From Pelethousia sp034933245 (GTDB lineage Bacteria; Bacillota; Clostridia; Christensenellales; CAG-138), in contig JAYFNX010000023.1 of NCBI GenBank assembly GCA_034933245.1, positions 43,135-107,134 of the forward strand: a stretch of DNA of 64,000 bases. The letters are read 5' to 3'. Within the stretch, counting starts at the first letter, position 1. Each line of letters starts with the position of its first letter. Below, piece by piece: positions 16,694-26,245 of this stretch. Below the pieces are notes generated by a model. It was not told the DNA's origin and did no database searches. It saw nothing but the letters and a program-made list of their open reading frames with translations. Position numbers and translations under genes: made by a program.

Positions 16694-18346
16694 TTACGCC
16701 AGTGGAAAGCGAACCTCTACCCGGGTGCCGCCCTCCGGCACATCACGCAGCGATATGCGCGCACCATGGTATGCCGCCGCATGCTTCACAATGGAAAGAC
16801 CAAGGCCCGTACCGCCAGTTTGCTTGGAATGGCTCTTATCCACCCGGTAAAAGCGTTCAAATACTTTTTCGCGACATTCCTGCGGAATGCCGATTCCCGT
16901 ATCCGTTACGGTTAGAAGGGCGGTGCCGGCATCCTTGCGCACGGCTACGGCAACGCTGCCGCCAGGCTTGTTATACTGAATGGCATTGTCACACAGGTTG
17001 AATATCATTTCATCCAGGATAGCGCGCACGCCATATACAAGAACCGGATTGCCCTCCAGCGTTAAAGAAAGGCCCTTTTCCGTGGCGGTCTGCTGCATAC
17101 GGCCGCAGACCGTACCGCACAGAGCCAAAAGTTCTACGGATTCCTTTTGTCCGTCTAAAGCGCCTTCGTCCAGGCTGGACAGTTTGATGATGTCTCGAAT
17201 CAGCGCAAGAAGGCGGTTAGCTTCCCCATGGATACGGCCGGCAAATTCCGGCACATCCTGTGGATCTGCCAAACCGTCTCGAATGATCTCAGCATAACCG
17301 GAAATGGAAGTGAGGGGGGTTTTAAGCTCATGGGAAACATTGGCGGAGAATTCCCTGCGCAGCAGCTCCGCCTGTTGTTTTTCCGTTATATCCAGCACCA
17401 AGAGTACCGCCCCTCTACGGCCGGGCACAGGGCTTGCATAGAGCGCATAACTGCGGCCGTGCAGTTCCAGCACAGCGGTGGCGGATTCTCCGCCAAGAGC
17501 CTGGGCTGCCACTCTTGAAAGCTCGCTGCTGCGGTTAAGCGTAATGAGTTTTTGCCCTTTGTTTTTCTCCCGGTCTGCCTGAAAAAGGCGTGCGGCGCTG
17601 CTATTAAGAGAAAGGATGGTTTCATCCGGCCCCAAGAAGATAAGCCCCTCGTTCATACTTTCTGCGATAGCGCTCAAATCCTCCCGGTTACGGCATAAAG
17701 CTTCCATTCGTTCGGCAATCTCCAACTTTTGGTTCTGGAGCTTGCGAATCAGGGGCGCCAACTCGTCATAGACTTCGCAGGAGGCCGGATCGTCCAGATC
17801 CAACGCGTTGATGGGCCATACGATCCGCTTAGCCAGCTTAGAGGCAAGCACACCCGCAAGAAGGGCCGCGGCCAGCACAATGAGCAGGATGGGCTGCAAC
17901 ATTTGCCAAAGAAGGGCGAGAATAGAACTTTGCGCACCGGAAACCCGCAGAACGGTGCCATCCTCTAGACGCAGGGCATAGTAGAGCGTCTTTTCGCTCA
18001 GCGTCTTGGAATAGCGGTAGCTGGAGCCTTCGCCGCTCGTAAGGGCCTCGGCGATCTCTTCGCGGTCAGCATGGTTTTCCAGCGCGGCAACATTTGCCTG
18101 GCTATCAAATAGAACTTGGCCATCCGCGTCCACCCAAGTCATGCGGTTTTCGTTACGAGGGAGGGCGGAGAGGTATTCAATCCCGTCCATTTCTATGCCT
18201 TGGGCAATATAGAGCGCGCCGTTTTTTAGCTCCTTACGTAGGCCGGCCTCAAAATAACCGTATTGTATGGCCGTAATGAGACCAATACATAGCAGCAGCA
18301 CCGGCAAGGTTACATAAAGAATGGTTTTAAAAATGCGCTTGGTCAT
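16694..18346 (-). CDS. PhoR-like sensor histidine kinase
   Basis: Membrane sensor kinase of 550 residues. It has a transmembrane helix at 9-30, an extracytoplasmic region to about 145, a second helix at 150-170, a short linker, a PAS domain (about 220-320), a HisKA domain with phosphoacceptor His339 in SHELKTP, and an HATPase_c domain with N, G1 and G2 boxes. This is the layout of PhoR. Its ATG overlaps the stop of the response regulator by four bases (ATGA). The stimulus is not evident; phosphate is the family default, but no pst genes are in the window. Confidence 0.9.
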   Translation of the reverse strand: MTKRIFKTILYVTLPVLLLCIGLITAIQYGYFEAGLRKELKNGALYIAQGIEMDGIEYLSALPRNENRMTWVDADGQVLFDSQANVAALENHADREEIAEALTSGEGSSYRYSKTLSEKTLYYALRLEDGTVLRVSGAQSSILALLWQMLQPILLIVLAAALLAGVLASKLAKRIVWPINALDLDDPASCEVYDELAPLIRKLQNQKLEIAERMEALCRNREDLSAIAESMNEGLIFLGPDETILSLNSSAARLFQADREKNKGQKLITLNRSSELSRVAAQALGGESATAVLELHGRSYALYASPVPGRRGAVLLVLDITEKQQAELLRREFSANVSHELKTPLTSISGYAEIIRDGLADPQDVPEFAGRIHGEANRLLALIRDIIKLSSLDEGALDGQKESVELLALCGTVCGRMQQTATEKGLSLTLEGNPVLVYGVRAILDEMIFNLCDNAIQYNKPGGSVAVAVRKDAGTALLTVTDTGIGIPQECREKVFERFYRVDKSHSKQTGGTGLGLSIVKHAAAYHGARISLRDVPEGGTRVEVRFPLA

Positions 18347-19020
18347 GTCCGTCCCTCCCCGGCTCGGTAGCCTACGCCCCGTACCGTTTGAATAATTTTT
18401 GCACTTTCGCCCAACTTTTGGCGTAGGGTTTGCACATGTACATCCACCGTTCGGGTGCCGCCTTCATAATCATAGCCCCAAACATCGCTTAGAAGTTTTT
18501 CCCTGGTGAAAACCATTCCTGGGTTTCGCACAAGAAAATGCAGCAAGTCATATTCCTTGAGGGTGAGGGAAACCGGTTGGTCGCTCACTCGTACCTCATG
18601 CCGGTCATGATCCAGCGTCACCGCCCCGCAGGACAAAGTCCTGCGCTGCGCACCCTGCCCCGCTCTTCTCAATAGGGCGCGGACACGGGAAACCAGTTCC
18701 ATCATGCCAAAGGGTTTGGCCAAGTAATCGTCCGCCCCGCTATCCAAGCCGACTACCGTGTCGTATTCGGAACCTTTCGCAGTAATCATCATAACGGGAA
18801 TCGATGCTGTGCGCACATCTTGGCGCAATCTCCGCAAAAGGGCTATGCCATCCTCCCCGGGCAACATAATATCCAGAAGAACCAATTCCGGCGCATGGCT
18901 CTCCAAAGCCTGGCAAAATTCGGCCCCGTTAGCGAATCCCAGGCTAGATAGACCGCTTTTTCCAAGGGTATATACAACCAGCTCCCGTATATTGACATCA
19001 TCTTCCACATAATAAATCAT
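18343..19020 (-). CDS. PhoB/OmpR-family response regulator
   Basis: A 225-residue response regulator. The receiver domain carries the acidic pocket (Glu6, Asp7, Asp8), the phosphoacceptor Asp50 in LLDIMLPG, Thr in MITAKG and the Lys in KPFGM. The C-terminal winged-helix Trans_reg_C domain covers about residues 130-220. It is the first gene of a two-gene operon with the sensor kinase and would be activated by it. It sits between the hydrogenase operon and the PAS-hydrogenase gene but is transcribed away from the latter, so a functional link is not shown. Confidence 0.92.
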   Translation of the reverse strand: MIYYVEDDVNIRELVVYTLGKSGLSSLGFANGAEFCQALESHAPELVLLDIMLPGEDGIALLRRLRQDVRTASIPVMMITAKGSEYDTVVGLDSGADDYLAKPFGMMELVSRVRALLRRAGQGAQRRTLSCGAVTLDHDRHEVRVSDQPVSLTLKEYDLLHFLVRNPGMVFTREKLLSDVWGYDYEGGTRTVDVHVQTLRQKLGESAKIIQTVRGVGYRAGEGRT

Positions 19021-19278
19021 GGCGCTCCTTACGTGGCGTTTGGGCCGTTTATTTCACTACACTCCCTTTAGTGAGTATAACATTCCCAAGGGCGAATTTA
19101 TAGCACGGATATTTGTGCCGAATAGGATTGCATGCCCGATAATGGGCATAAACCTACAAGTATATAATATAAATTTCCGATTAAAAACCGATTATGCGCA
19201 TATTAAATCCTTGTAAAACCTGAACACCCCACGGGGGTGCCAAAGGTTGCCTAAGGCGCTGTGTACGGGCGCTCTGCC

Positions 19279-19307
19279 TTGACATTGCCTATAGCGGGGC
19301 TTACAAT
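19279..19307 (+). promoter_or_regulatory. Strong sigma-A-type promoter for sensory hydrogenase/phosphatase operon
   Basis: TTGACA at 19279-19284, a 17-base spacer, and TACAAT at 19302-19307. Transcription should begin near 19314, giving a short leader before the ATG at 19350. Confidence 0.75.
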
Positions 19308-19349
19308 AATCTTATCGATAGTGCGTGAGCTATTCAAGGAGAAAACACC

Positions 19350-21026
19350 ATGGGTGATTATCTGAAATTAAAACGTTCGAATTGCAAAAACTGCTATAAA
19401 TGCATCCGCCACTGCCCCGTTAAGTCCATCCGTTTCGCGGATGACCAAGCCCATATCCTGGCAGAGGATTGCATCCTTTGCGGCCGCTGCTTCGTGGTAT
19501 GTCCCCAGAACGCGAAGGAAATTCGGAATGATTTGCCCATTGCCAAGGCCCTTGTGGCCGCCGACGCACCAGTGTTTGTCAGCATGGCCCCCAGTTTTGT
19601 GGCCAATTATGAGGGGGCTACCATTGAAACCATGGACAAAGCCCTCCGGCTGCTAGGTTTTGCGGGCGCGGAGGAAACCGCTTTGGGCGCCACGCTGGTT
19701 AAACGTGAATATGACCGCCTGGTAGATGAGGGGGAGCAGAATATTATCATTACATCTTGCTGCCCCACGGTGAATTTGCTTATTCGAAAATACTATCCGG
19801 ACGCCTTGCCGTATCTGGCCAAGGTTCAGTCCCCCATGCAAGCCCACTGTGCGGATATAAAGCGGAGACATCCGGGGGCGAAAACCGTGTTTATTGGGCC
19901 CTGCATTTCAAAAAAGTCTGAAGCGGATGATTTGCCCGGCTTGATGGACTGTGTGCTTACCTTTGAGGATCTTTCCGCCTGGCTTGCAGAGGCCGGGGTA
20001 AAGGTGGAGCAAGGCAAAGCAGTAGGGGAGGAAGGCCGGGCTAGGACATTCCCCACCTGCGGGGGTATCCTCCAGTGTATGGACCGCAACAACCCAGACT
20101 ATACCTATTTCGCCGTGGATGGCGTGGAAAATTGCATGCGGGTGCTGGAAGATGTGGTGAGCGGCGGCGGGAAGCATGCGTTTGTGGAGATGTCCGCTTG
20201 CTCGGGAAGCTGCGTGGGCGGGCCCATTATGGATAAGCATCACTGCCTGCTCCTGAGCGATTATCAGGAGGTGGTTCGGTATGCTAAGCCCAAGGATTTT
20301 TCCATCCCGCAGCCAGCGCCCACGGAGATTGCCAGGGAGCATACCAGCCTTAAGCGGGGAACTTACCAGCCCGGGGAAACCGCCATCCGGGAAGTACTTG
20401 CAAAGATGGGGAAAACCAGCGTTGCCGATGAACTGAACTGCGGAAGCTGTGGGTACGATACCTGCCGGGAGAAAGCCATTGCCGTTCTATTGGGCAAGGC
20501 GGATATGAACATGTGCTTGCCGTTTTTGCTGGCCAAGGCGGAATCCTTCTCCGATACCATCATTAAGAATACCCCCAATGCCATTCTTGTGGTGAATGAA
20601 GCCATGGAAGTGCATCAGATCAACGCGGCGGCCTGCAAGCTGATGAATATAAGCGATCCCCGGAATGTGTTGGGAGACCAGCTTGTGCATATTTTGGACC
20701 CGATGCCTTTTATCCAGGCTTACAGCCAGGAGAGAAACCTGGTTCAAAAGCATGTGTACTTGGCGGACTATAAAAAATATGTGGATCAGACCGTGCTCTA
20801 TATAAAAAGCTACCATATTCTTATTTGCATCATGCGGGATATAACCGAAGAGGCAAGAGCGCAGGAACGGAAAGAGGAACTGAGCCAAACGACCATCGAG
20901 ATTACCGATAAGGTCATTGAGAAGCAGATGCGTGCCGTGCAGGAGATCGCCTCCCTGCTGGGGGAGACTACGGCGGAAACCAAGGTCGCGCTTACGAAGC
21001 TAAAGGAGTCCTTGGGCCATGAATGA
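19350..21026 (+). CDS. hydS: PAS-containing sensory [FeFe] hydrogenase (HydS-like)
   Basis: A 558-residue protein: two [4Fe-4S] ferredoxin motifs (CKNCYKCIRHC and CILCGRCFVVC), an H-cluster hydrogenase domain, a CGSCGYDTC Fe-S motif near residue 373, and a C-terminal PAS domain (about 405-510). H-cluster ligand candidates are Cys138 in TSCCP (with Cys137 retained), Cys185 in GPC, and Cys284/Cys288 in CSGSC. Known group C [FeFe] hydrogenases share this PAS layout and are proposed hydrogen sensors. The gene overlaps a SpoIIE-type phosphatase by eight bases, so the PAS domain probably relays the hydrogen or redox signal to that enzyme. Confidence 0.9.
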   Translation: MGDYLKLKRSNCKNCYKCIRHCPVKSIRFADDQAHILAEDCILCGRCFVVCPQNAKEIRNDLPIAKALVAADAPVFVSMAPSFVANYEGATIETMDKALRLLGFAGAEETALGATLVKREYDRLVDEGEQNIIITSCCPTVNLLIRKYYPDALPYLAKVQSPMQAHCADIKRRHPGAKTVFIGPCISKKSEADDLPGLMDCVLTFEDLSAWLAEAGVKVEQGKAVGEEGRARTFPTCGGILQCMDRNNPDYTYFAVDGVENCMRVLEDVVSGGGKHAFVEMSACSGSCVGGPIMDKHHCLLLSDYQEVVRYAKPKDFSIPQPAPTEIAREHTSLKRGTYQPGETAIREVLAKMGKTSVADELNCGSCGYDTCREKAIAVLLGKADMNMCLPFLLAKAESFSDTIIKNTPNAILVVNEAMEVHQINAAACKLMNISDPRNVLGDQLVHILDPMPFIQAYSQERNLVQKHVYLADYKKYVDQTVLYIKSYHILICIMRDITEEARAQERKEELSQTTIEITDKVIEKQMRAVQEIASLLGETTAETKVALTKLKESLGHE

Positions 21027-22194
21027 GCTTTGTACGGATGTTGGTTATGTAAGCCTGAATAAGCAGGGGGAGCAGCTTTGTGGAGACCACGTGGAGATAG
21101 TGGAACAGGTGGATGGCTCCCTGGTCATCGTTCTGGCCGACGGGTTGGGAAGCGGCGTGAAGGCCAGCATCCTTGCTACCCTCACAAGTAAAATTATTTC
21201 CACCATGATTGCAAACGGCCTTACCCTGGAGGATTGCGTATATACCATTGCCGCTACGCTTCCCATCTGCGCCGAAAGGCAGGTGGCATACTCTACCTTT
21301 ACCATCCTGCGCATTGCGGATAATACCGAAGCGGAGCTCATTCAGTATGACAACCCGCACACCATTCTCTTAAGGGATGGAAAACATATGGATTATCCGG
21401 AGGTGTGCGAAACCATCGACGGGAAGAACATTTACAAATCCCGCATTAGCCTGCGAGAGAGGGATGTCCTGCTCGCCATGAGCGACGGCGTGCTTCATGC
21501 CAGCCAGGGTAAGACTATGAACACGAAATGGAACCGGGAGGCCATCGTCGAGTTCTTGGAAATCTTATATAACGAGCAGTTCACGGCGAAAACCTGGGCT
21601 GCCATGCTGGTGGGGGAATGCGCCCGGCTCTATGGAGACAAACCGGGAGACGATACCTCCGCTTGCGCCATACGCTTGCGCCGGCGCGAGGTGGTGAATG
21701 TTCTCTTTGGGCCGCCCCAAAAAAGGGAAGATACGGAAAAAATGCTTTCCCTTTTTTTTGCAAAAGCGGGTAAACGCATCATTTGCGGAGGAACCACGGG
21801 AGAGTTGGCGGCGGAATTTTTGAAAAAGCCTCTGGATACGTCTCTTCCCGCCTATTTAGACCCGGTCATTCCGCCTACCGCAAGGTTGGAGGGGGTGGAT
21901 CTGGTGACCGAGGGCGCCGTAACCATGGCCCGGGTGCTCGAGTATGCGGAGGATTATGCAGGCCACAATGCGCGGTATTTGGATTGGAGCTGCAAAAAAG
22001 ACGGCGCCTCGCAGATTGCGCGGATGCTTTTTGAGGATGCCACGGATATCAACTTCTATGTGGGCCGCGCCGTGAACGAGGCCCATCAAAAGGAAGGACT
22101 ACCCATTACCTTCCACGTAAAAATGCAAATTGCGGAAAGATTAAGCAAGCTTTTATTGGAAATGGGCAAACGGGTAAACGTAAGTTACTTTTAA
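21019..22194 (+). CDS. SpoIIE-type PP2C serine/threonine phosphatase with C-terminal extension
   Basis: A 391-residue soluble phosphatase. The PP2C/SpoIIE domain covers about residues 1-220, with metal-binding aspartates seen as GDH near 23, ADGLGSG near 41-47, MSDGVL near 154-160 and GDDTS near 214-218. The following 170 residues (from about 230) are conserved in look but not recognised; they include a GGTTGELAA turn. Such phosphatases dephosphorylate anti-anti-sigma factors or other Ser/Thr-phosphorylated proteins. The eight-base overlap with the PAS-hydrogenase strongly suggests the phosphatase is its output. A terminator follows. Confidence 0.88.
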   Translation: MNELCTDVGYVSLNKQGEQLCGDHVEIVEQVDGSLVIVLADGLGSGVKASILATLTSKIISTMIANGLTLEDCVYTIAATLPICAERQVAYSTFTILRIADNTEAELIQYDNPHTILLRDGKHMDYPEVCETIDGKNIYKSRISLRERDVLLAMSDGVLHASQGKTMNTKWNREAIVEFLEILYNEQFTAKTWAAMLVGECARLYGDKPGDDTSACAIRLRRREVVNVLFGPPQKREDTEKMLSLFFAKAGKRIICGGTTGELAAEFLKKPLDTSLPAYLDPVIPPTARLEGVDLVTEGAVTMARVLEYAEDYAGHNARYLDWSCKKDGASQIARMLFEDATDINFYVGRAVNEAHQKEGLPITFHVKMQIAERLSKLLLEMGKRVNVSYF

Positions 22195-22260
22195 CCCATC
22201 GCGCATAAGCGTTCCCAAGAAAACGCCGGTGCCGCCCCAATCTTCGAATAGTATAAACAG

Positions 22261-22306
22261 AGGCTGTCCGCTCTTGTGCATTGAGCGACAGCCTTCTTTT
22301 CGTTTT
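22261..22306 (+). terminator. Terminator after the SpoIIE-type phosphatase
   Basis: A 12-13-bp interrupted stem (AGGCTGTCCGCTC at 22261-22273 with GAGCGACAGCCT at 22283-22294) is followed by TCTTTT and TTTTTT runs. It may also serve the convergent exporter operon. Confidence 0.75.
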
Positions 22307-22319
22307 TTACCTAGATCGT

Positions 22320-24128
22320 TTATTGCAGGCCGGTCTGGGTTCGGTACATGGCGGCATATTGACCATTTAGCTCCATGAGTGCAACGTGTGTCCCTTTTTC
22401 AACGATGCGTCCATCTGCAAGGAGAATGATCAGGTCTGCATCCCGGATGGTGGATAGACGGTGGGCAATGATAAACGAGGTGCGCCCCTGCGTAATGGAT
22501 AGCATAGCCTTTTTTATTTTCTGTTCGGTCAGGGTGTCCACGGAACTGGTGGCTTCATCCAGAATCAGAATGGGTGCATCCACCAAAACGGCCCTTGCAA
22601 TGGTTAAAAGCTGGCGTTCACCCTGGCTTAAGGTAGCGCCGCCTTGGGCCAGGATAGTATCATAGCCTTGGGGAAGCCTGCGAATAAAGGAATCCGCACC
22701 GGCTGTTACCGCGGCCGCCCGTATCTTTTCAAAGGATACGCCCTCCTGCCCATAGCTGATGTTGTCCCTTACGCTCATGCCAAACAACGAGGTGTCTTGC
22801 AGCACCACCCCGAAAGCGCGGCGTAAATCCTGCATCCGGTATTCCCGCAAATCATGGCCGTCTAACAAAATTTGGCCGCTATCCACATCATAAAAGCGGG
22901 TAAGCAAGTTGATGATGGTGGTCTTGCCCGCGCCAGTGGGACCCACGATGGCAGCGCGGGTGCCCGCGGGGATGGTTAGGCTCACATCCTTCAGGATTGG
23001 CATAGCCGGTGCATATCCGAATGTTACACGCTTTAGTTCAATATCCCCTTTGGGTTTTTTCAACAACAGGGCCCCCGGGGCATCGGCAGGCTCCGGCATT
23101 TCATCCAGAACCTCAAAAATCCGCTCCACGCCTGCCACGGCCGTTTGAAAGTTGTTATAGATGTTTGCGATTTCCACAAAGGGACGCACAAACTGCCTGG
23201 TATAGAGCAGAAAGATGGAGATCATTCCCACGCGAATCATACCCTTGGCGGCCATAATCCCGCTTACGATGGAAATGGCCACATAGCCAAGGTTATTGAT
23301 CACATTGGTGATGGGCATCAAATAGCCGGACCAGATCAAAGCCCGGGTGGCCACGGCGCAGAAAGCCTCGTTGCTTTCCTCGAACTGCGCGATCATCTTT
23401 TGCTCGCGGTTGTACGCCTTCACCATGGTCAGACCGGATATGCTTTCCTCCACCTGGCCGTTTAGGTTGCCAAGAAGGGCCTGCTGTTCCGTGAAAAGCT
23501 TGTGCGTATGGTTTGTAATGGTCTTGGTGAGAAGGAAAACCAAACCAACCGATACGAGCGCCACGAAAGCGAGTGCCGCATGCAGATAGACCATGATGCA
23601 GAACACACCCACGATGGTGAAGCTGAAAACCATGAGATTGGCCAGGGAATCGGATATGGTCGTGCTGATATTGTCCACATCGTTGGTAAGGCGGCTCATA
23701 AGCTCCCCATGCTGCCGCTTATCAAAAAAGGCCAGAGGAAGGCTCTTCATGACGGCAAAAAGCGTCTTCCTGATGTGCAAAATGATCCGCTGGCTGATGG
23801 AAGCCATCAAGAATTGTTGCAGAAAACGCACCAACCAATCCGAAAAATACAGCGCAGCAAGAATCCCCAAGATCCAAACGGCACTCTCGCCTTGGTCTAT
23901 GCGGCCCACCGCATCGCCGATGAGCAGGGGGGAAAGGATGGCGGATGCGGAAGCGGCTATGGAGAGCAGAAAAATCCATCCCAATCCTTGCCGGCATCCC
24001 TTGGTAAGATCCCAAAGCCTGCGAAGGGTTCCCCCCATATCTTTGGGCTTCACGGCCGGTATGCCGTGCCGCATACCGCCTAGCTGGATGCCTGCATGGC
24101 CCGGGGCTGCGGGTATATTCTTATCCAA
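22320..24128 (-). CDS. ABC exporter half-transporter, catalytically intact NBD
   Basis: A 602-residue fusion of a six-helix ABC transporter transmembrane domain (about 40-330) and a nucleotide-binding domain. The NBD has Walker A GPTGAGKTT, Walker B ILILDEA with the catalytic Glu, but a degenerate signature, LSQGERQ. Its partner upstream has the opposite defect. Together they fit a heterodimeric exporter of the TM287/288-BmrCD class that moves drugs or lipids outward. The start at 24128 is a TTG overlapping the partner's stop by eight bases; an in-frame ATG 18 codons later is an alternative. Confidence 0.9.
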   Translation of the reverse strand: MDKNIPAAPGHAGIQLGGMRHGIPAVKPKDMGGTLRRLWDLTKGCRQGLGWIFLLSIAASASAILSPLLIGDAVGRIDQGESAVWILGILAALYFSDWLVRFLQQFLMASISQRIILHIRKTLFAVMKSLPLAFFDKRQHGELMSRLTNDVDNISTTISDSLANLMVFSFTIVGVFCIMVYLHAALAFVALVSVGLVFLLTKTITNHTHKLFTEQQALLGNLNGQVEESISGLTMVKAYNREQKMIAQFEESNEAFCAVATRALIWSGYLMPITNVINNLGYVAISIVSGIMAAKGMIRVGMISIFLLYTRQFVRPFVEIANIYNNFQTAVAGVERIFEVLDEMPEPADAPGALLLKKPKGDIELKRVTFGYAPAMPILKDVSLTIPAGTRAAIVGPTGAGKTTIINLLTRFYDVDSGQILLDGHDLREYRMQDLRRAFGVVLQDTSLFGMSVRDNISYGQEGVSFEKIRAAAVTAGADSFIRRLPQGYDTILAQGGATLSQGERQLLTIARAVLVDAPILILDEATSSVDTLTEQKIKKAMLSITQGRTSFIIAHRLSTIRDADLIILLADGRIVEKGTHVALMELNGQYAAMYRTQTGLQ

Positions 24129-25836
24129 TCCGGATTCCCCCTATCTGCGAAGCGTAGATCGCCCGGTAGGCATCGCAGCGCTCCATCAGTTTCTGATGGG
24201 ACCCAAAGCCTTGCAGGCGGCCATCCTCCATGCATAATATTTTATCGGCCCGCATCACGGTGGAAATGCGTTGGCTGATGAGCAAAACGGTGATCCCCGC
24301 CATTTTTTCACGCAGACCCTTTAGCACGGCGGCCTCCGTGGATGCATCCAACGCGCTGGTGCAATCATCCAAAATGAGGATGCGGGGGCGTCGGAGGAGC
24401 GCACGGGCAATGGAAAGACGCTGCTTTTGCCCGCCGGAAAGATTGACGCCGCCCTGGCCAAGTTGCGTATGATATCCTTCTGGGAAGCTGTTAACAAAGA
24501 TATCCGCGCAGGCGGAGCGGGCGGCATCCAGCATTTCTTCCTCGGTGGCGTCCTCTTTGCCCCACCGGAGGTTTTCCGCAATGGTTCCGGAGAAAAGGAG
24601 GGATTTCTGCGGGACAACGGCGATGGATTGGCGTAGGGCGATGGTATCGAGTTGCCGAACGTCCTTTCCGTCTAGCTGCACCTGCCCGGCCGTGGCATCG
24701 TAAAAGCGGGGGACCAAGCTTATAAGGCTGGTCTTCCCTGAACCCGTGGGGCCGATTATGCCGATGGTCTCTCCGGGTTCAACGGTGAAGGTCAAATGCC
24801 TGACGGCAGCTTCAGAGGAGCCGGCATAGGAGAAAGAGACGTTTTGAAAGGAGATCCTCCCCGTAATTTCGGAGGAAAGAGGGTGGGGCGCAAGGGCTTG
24901 CACCGGCCGCTCATTTAAAATTTCTTGCACCCTTTCCGAAGAGGCGATGGCGCGCACCGCATTGTTTAGGATAATGGATACCATACCCATGGCGAACAGC
25001 ACTTGGGTCATGTAGTTGATGGAGGCCATGAGCCGGCCGATTTGTTCCGCATCCTGGGCTTGGGAAAGCCAGAGAAGAAGAATGATGCCCGTATTCACAA
25101 CCAGATTGATGAGCGGCGAAAAGACGGCCAAAACCCGCATGGCTGAAACCCCTGCCATTGCAAAGCCTGTGGCGGCGGCGCCAAACTTCTCCTCTTCCTG
25201 CTCCTCCGCATGGAAGGCTTTGACCACGCGGATGGAGGAAAAAAATTCCCTGCTCACATCGTTAAGCCGATCCAGCTTGTGCTGGAGCTTCCCATAAAGC
25301 GGATAGCCAAGCCGCATGTTTATAGCAATAAGCAAACCACATAGGAGCAAAATTCCGGCCATCACGGGAAACTGCTTGGGGGTCTGCACAATGATTAAAG
25401 CAACTGCGCCTACGCAAATGATGGGTACCTTCATCATAATGCGCATAATGCCGTTGATAAAATTCTGTATCTGCGTAACGTCGTTGGTAATGCGTGTGAT
25501 GATAGAAGCAGGCTGCAAACGGTCGATATTCTCAAAAGAAAGGGACTGCACTTTTTGGTAAAGATCGCTTCGGAGTTCCTTGCCGATGAGCTGAGAGGTG
25601 CGGCTTGCGTAAATGCACCGCAGCACGGCCATGGCCGCGCCGGCTGCCGCAATGCCGATCATGATGGCGCCGTAACGAAGGATGAGGTTCACATTGTGGA
25701 CCTTCACGCCATTATCCACGATATGGGCCATAAGGGCGGGTTGCAGCAGGTCCGCAAAGGTTTCCAACGTCAGAAAAAGCAGGGCTGTCAGGAACATACC
25801 CATATGCCTGCGGATATAGCATAAGATCAGCTTCAT
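24121..25836 (-). CDS. ABC exporter half-transporter, degenerate Walker B
   Basis: A 571-residue ABC half-exporter: six-helix domain to about residue 310, then an NBD with Walker A GPTGSGKTS and a canonical LSGGQKQR signature. Walker B is LILDDCTSALD, where the catalytic Glu is replaced by Asp. That is the hallmark of the degenerate-site subunit in heterodimeric exporters. It pairs with the protein at 22320-24128, which supplies the intact catalytic Glu. It is translationally coupled (ATGA overlap) to a 66-residue gene upstream. Confidence 0.9.
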   Translation of the reverse strand: MKLILCYIRRHMGMFLTALLFLTLETFADLLQPALMAHIVDNGVKVHNVNLILRYGAIMIGIAAAGAAMAVLRCIYASRTSQLIGKELRSDLYQKVQSLSFENIDRLQPASIITRITNDVTQIQNFINGIMRIMMKVPIICVGAVALIIVQTPKQFPVMAGILLLCGLLIAINMRLGYPLYGKLQHKLDRLNDVSREFFSSIRVVKAFHAEEQEEEKFGAAATGFAMAGVSAMRVLAVFSPLINLVVNTGIILLLWLSQAQDAEQIGRLMASINYMTQVLFAMGMVSIILNNAVRAIASSERVQEILNERPVQALAPHPLSSEITGRISFQNVSFSYAGSSEAAVRHLTFTVEPGETIGIIGPTGSGKTSLISLVPRFYDATAGQVQLDGKDVRQLDTIALRQSIAVVPQKSLLFSGTIAENLRWGKEDATEEEMLDAARSACADIFVNSFPEGYHTQLGQGGVNLSGGQKQRLSIARALLRRPRILILDDCTSALDASTEAAVLKGLREKMAGITVLLISQRISTVMRADKILCMEDGRLQGFGSHQKLMERCDAYRAIYASQIGGIRIG

Positions 25837-26033
25837 AGGGGTGTCGCCTCGCAGGACTGGGCTTGCTTTTTCAAAAGCGCGGTTCGCTTCTGAAGGATGG
25901 CATATAGCTGCTGCTTTTCCGCACCGCTTAGCGGGATAAAAAGTACGTCGTAAGCCATTCCTTGCTTGGCTTTTGCACGAATTACCGCATGCAAGACCCG
26001 ATTCGTCAGGCGAATATTCACATTATTTTCCAA
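25833..26033 (-). CDS. Small protein coupled to the ABC exporter (possible MarR-tail-like)
   Basis: A 66-residue reading frame starting at a TTG (26033) with GGAGGT about seven bases upstream; the frame stays open upstream but without another ribosome site. Its TGA overlaps the exporter ATG as ATGA. The second half (LSGAEKQQLYAILQKR) resembles the C-terminal helix of MarR-family regulators, which often precede such exporters, but the DNA-binding helices are absent. It may be a regulator remnant or a leader peptide. Not recognised with confidence. Confidence 0.5.
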   Translation of the reverse strand: MENNVNIRLTNRVLHAVIRAKAKQGMAYDVLFIPLSGAEKQQLYAILQKRTALLKKQAQSCEATPL

Positions 26034-26245
26034 CGTAAAACCTCCGAATTTATAAAATCCATTAGGTATCTTATGCTTGATTTTACGCTGTTTCGCAGAA
26101 ATGTAAAGCGATGCCATAAAAAATAGACGCCGAAAGCGCGTCCGCAAAAATGTGGGGATAACATCACCGAAAACACAGGCGCTAGGCCGAAGGGTGGATA
26201 TGGCGAGTGCGGAAATTCACGCGTTTTATGCCGGAGCGAATTTGT

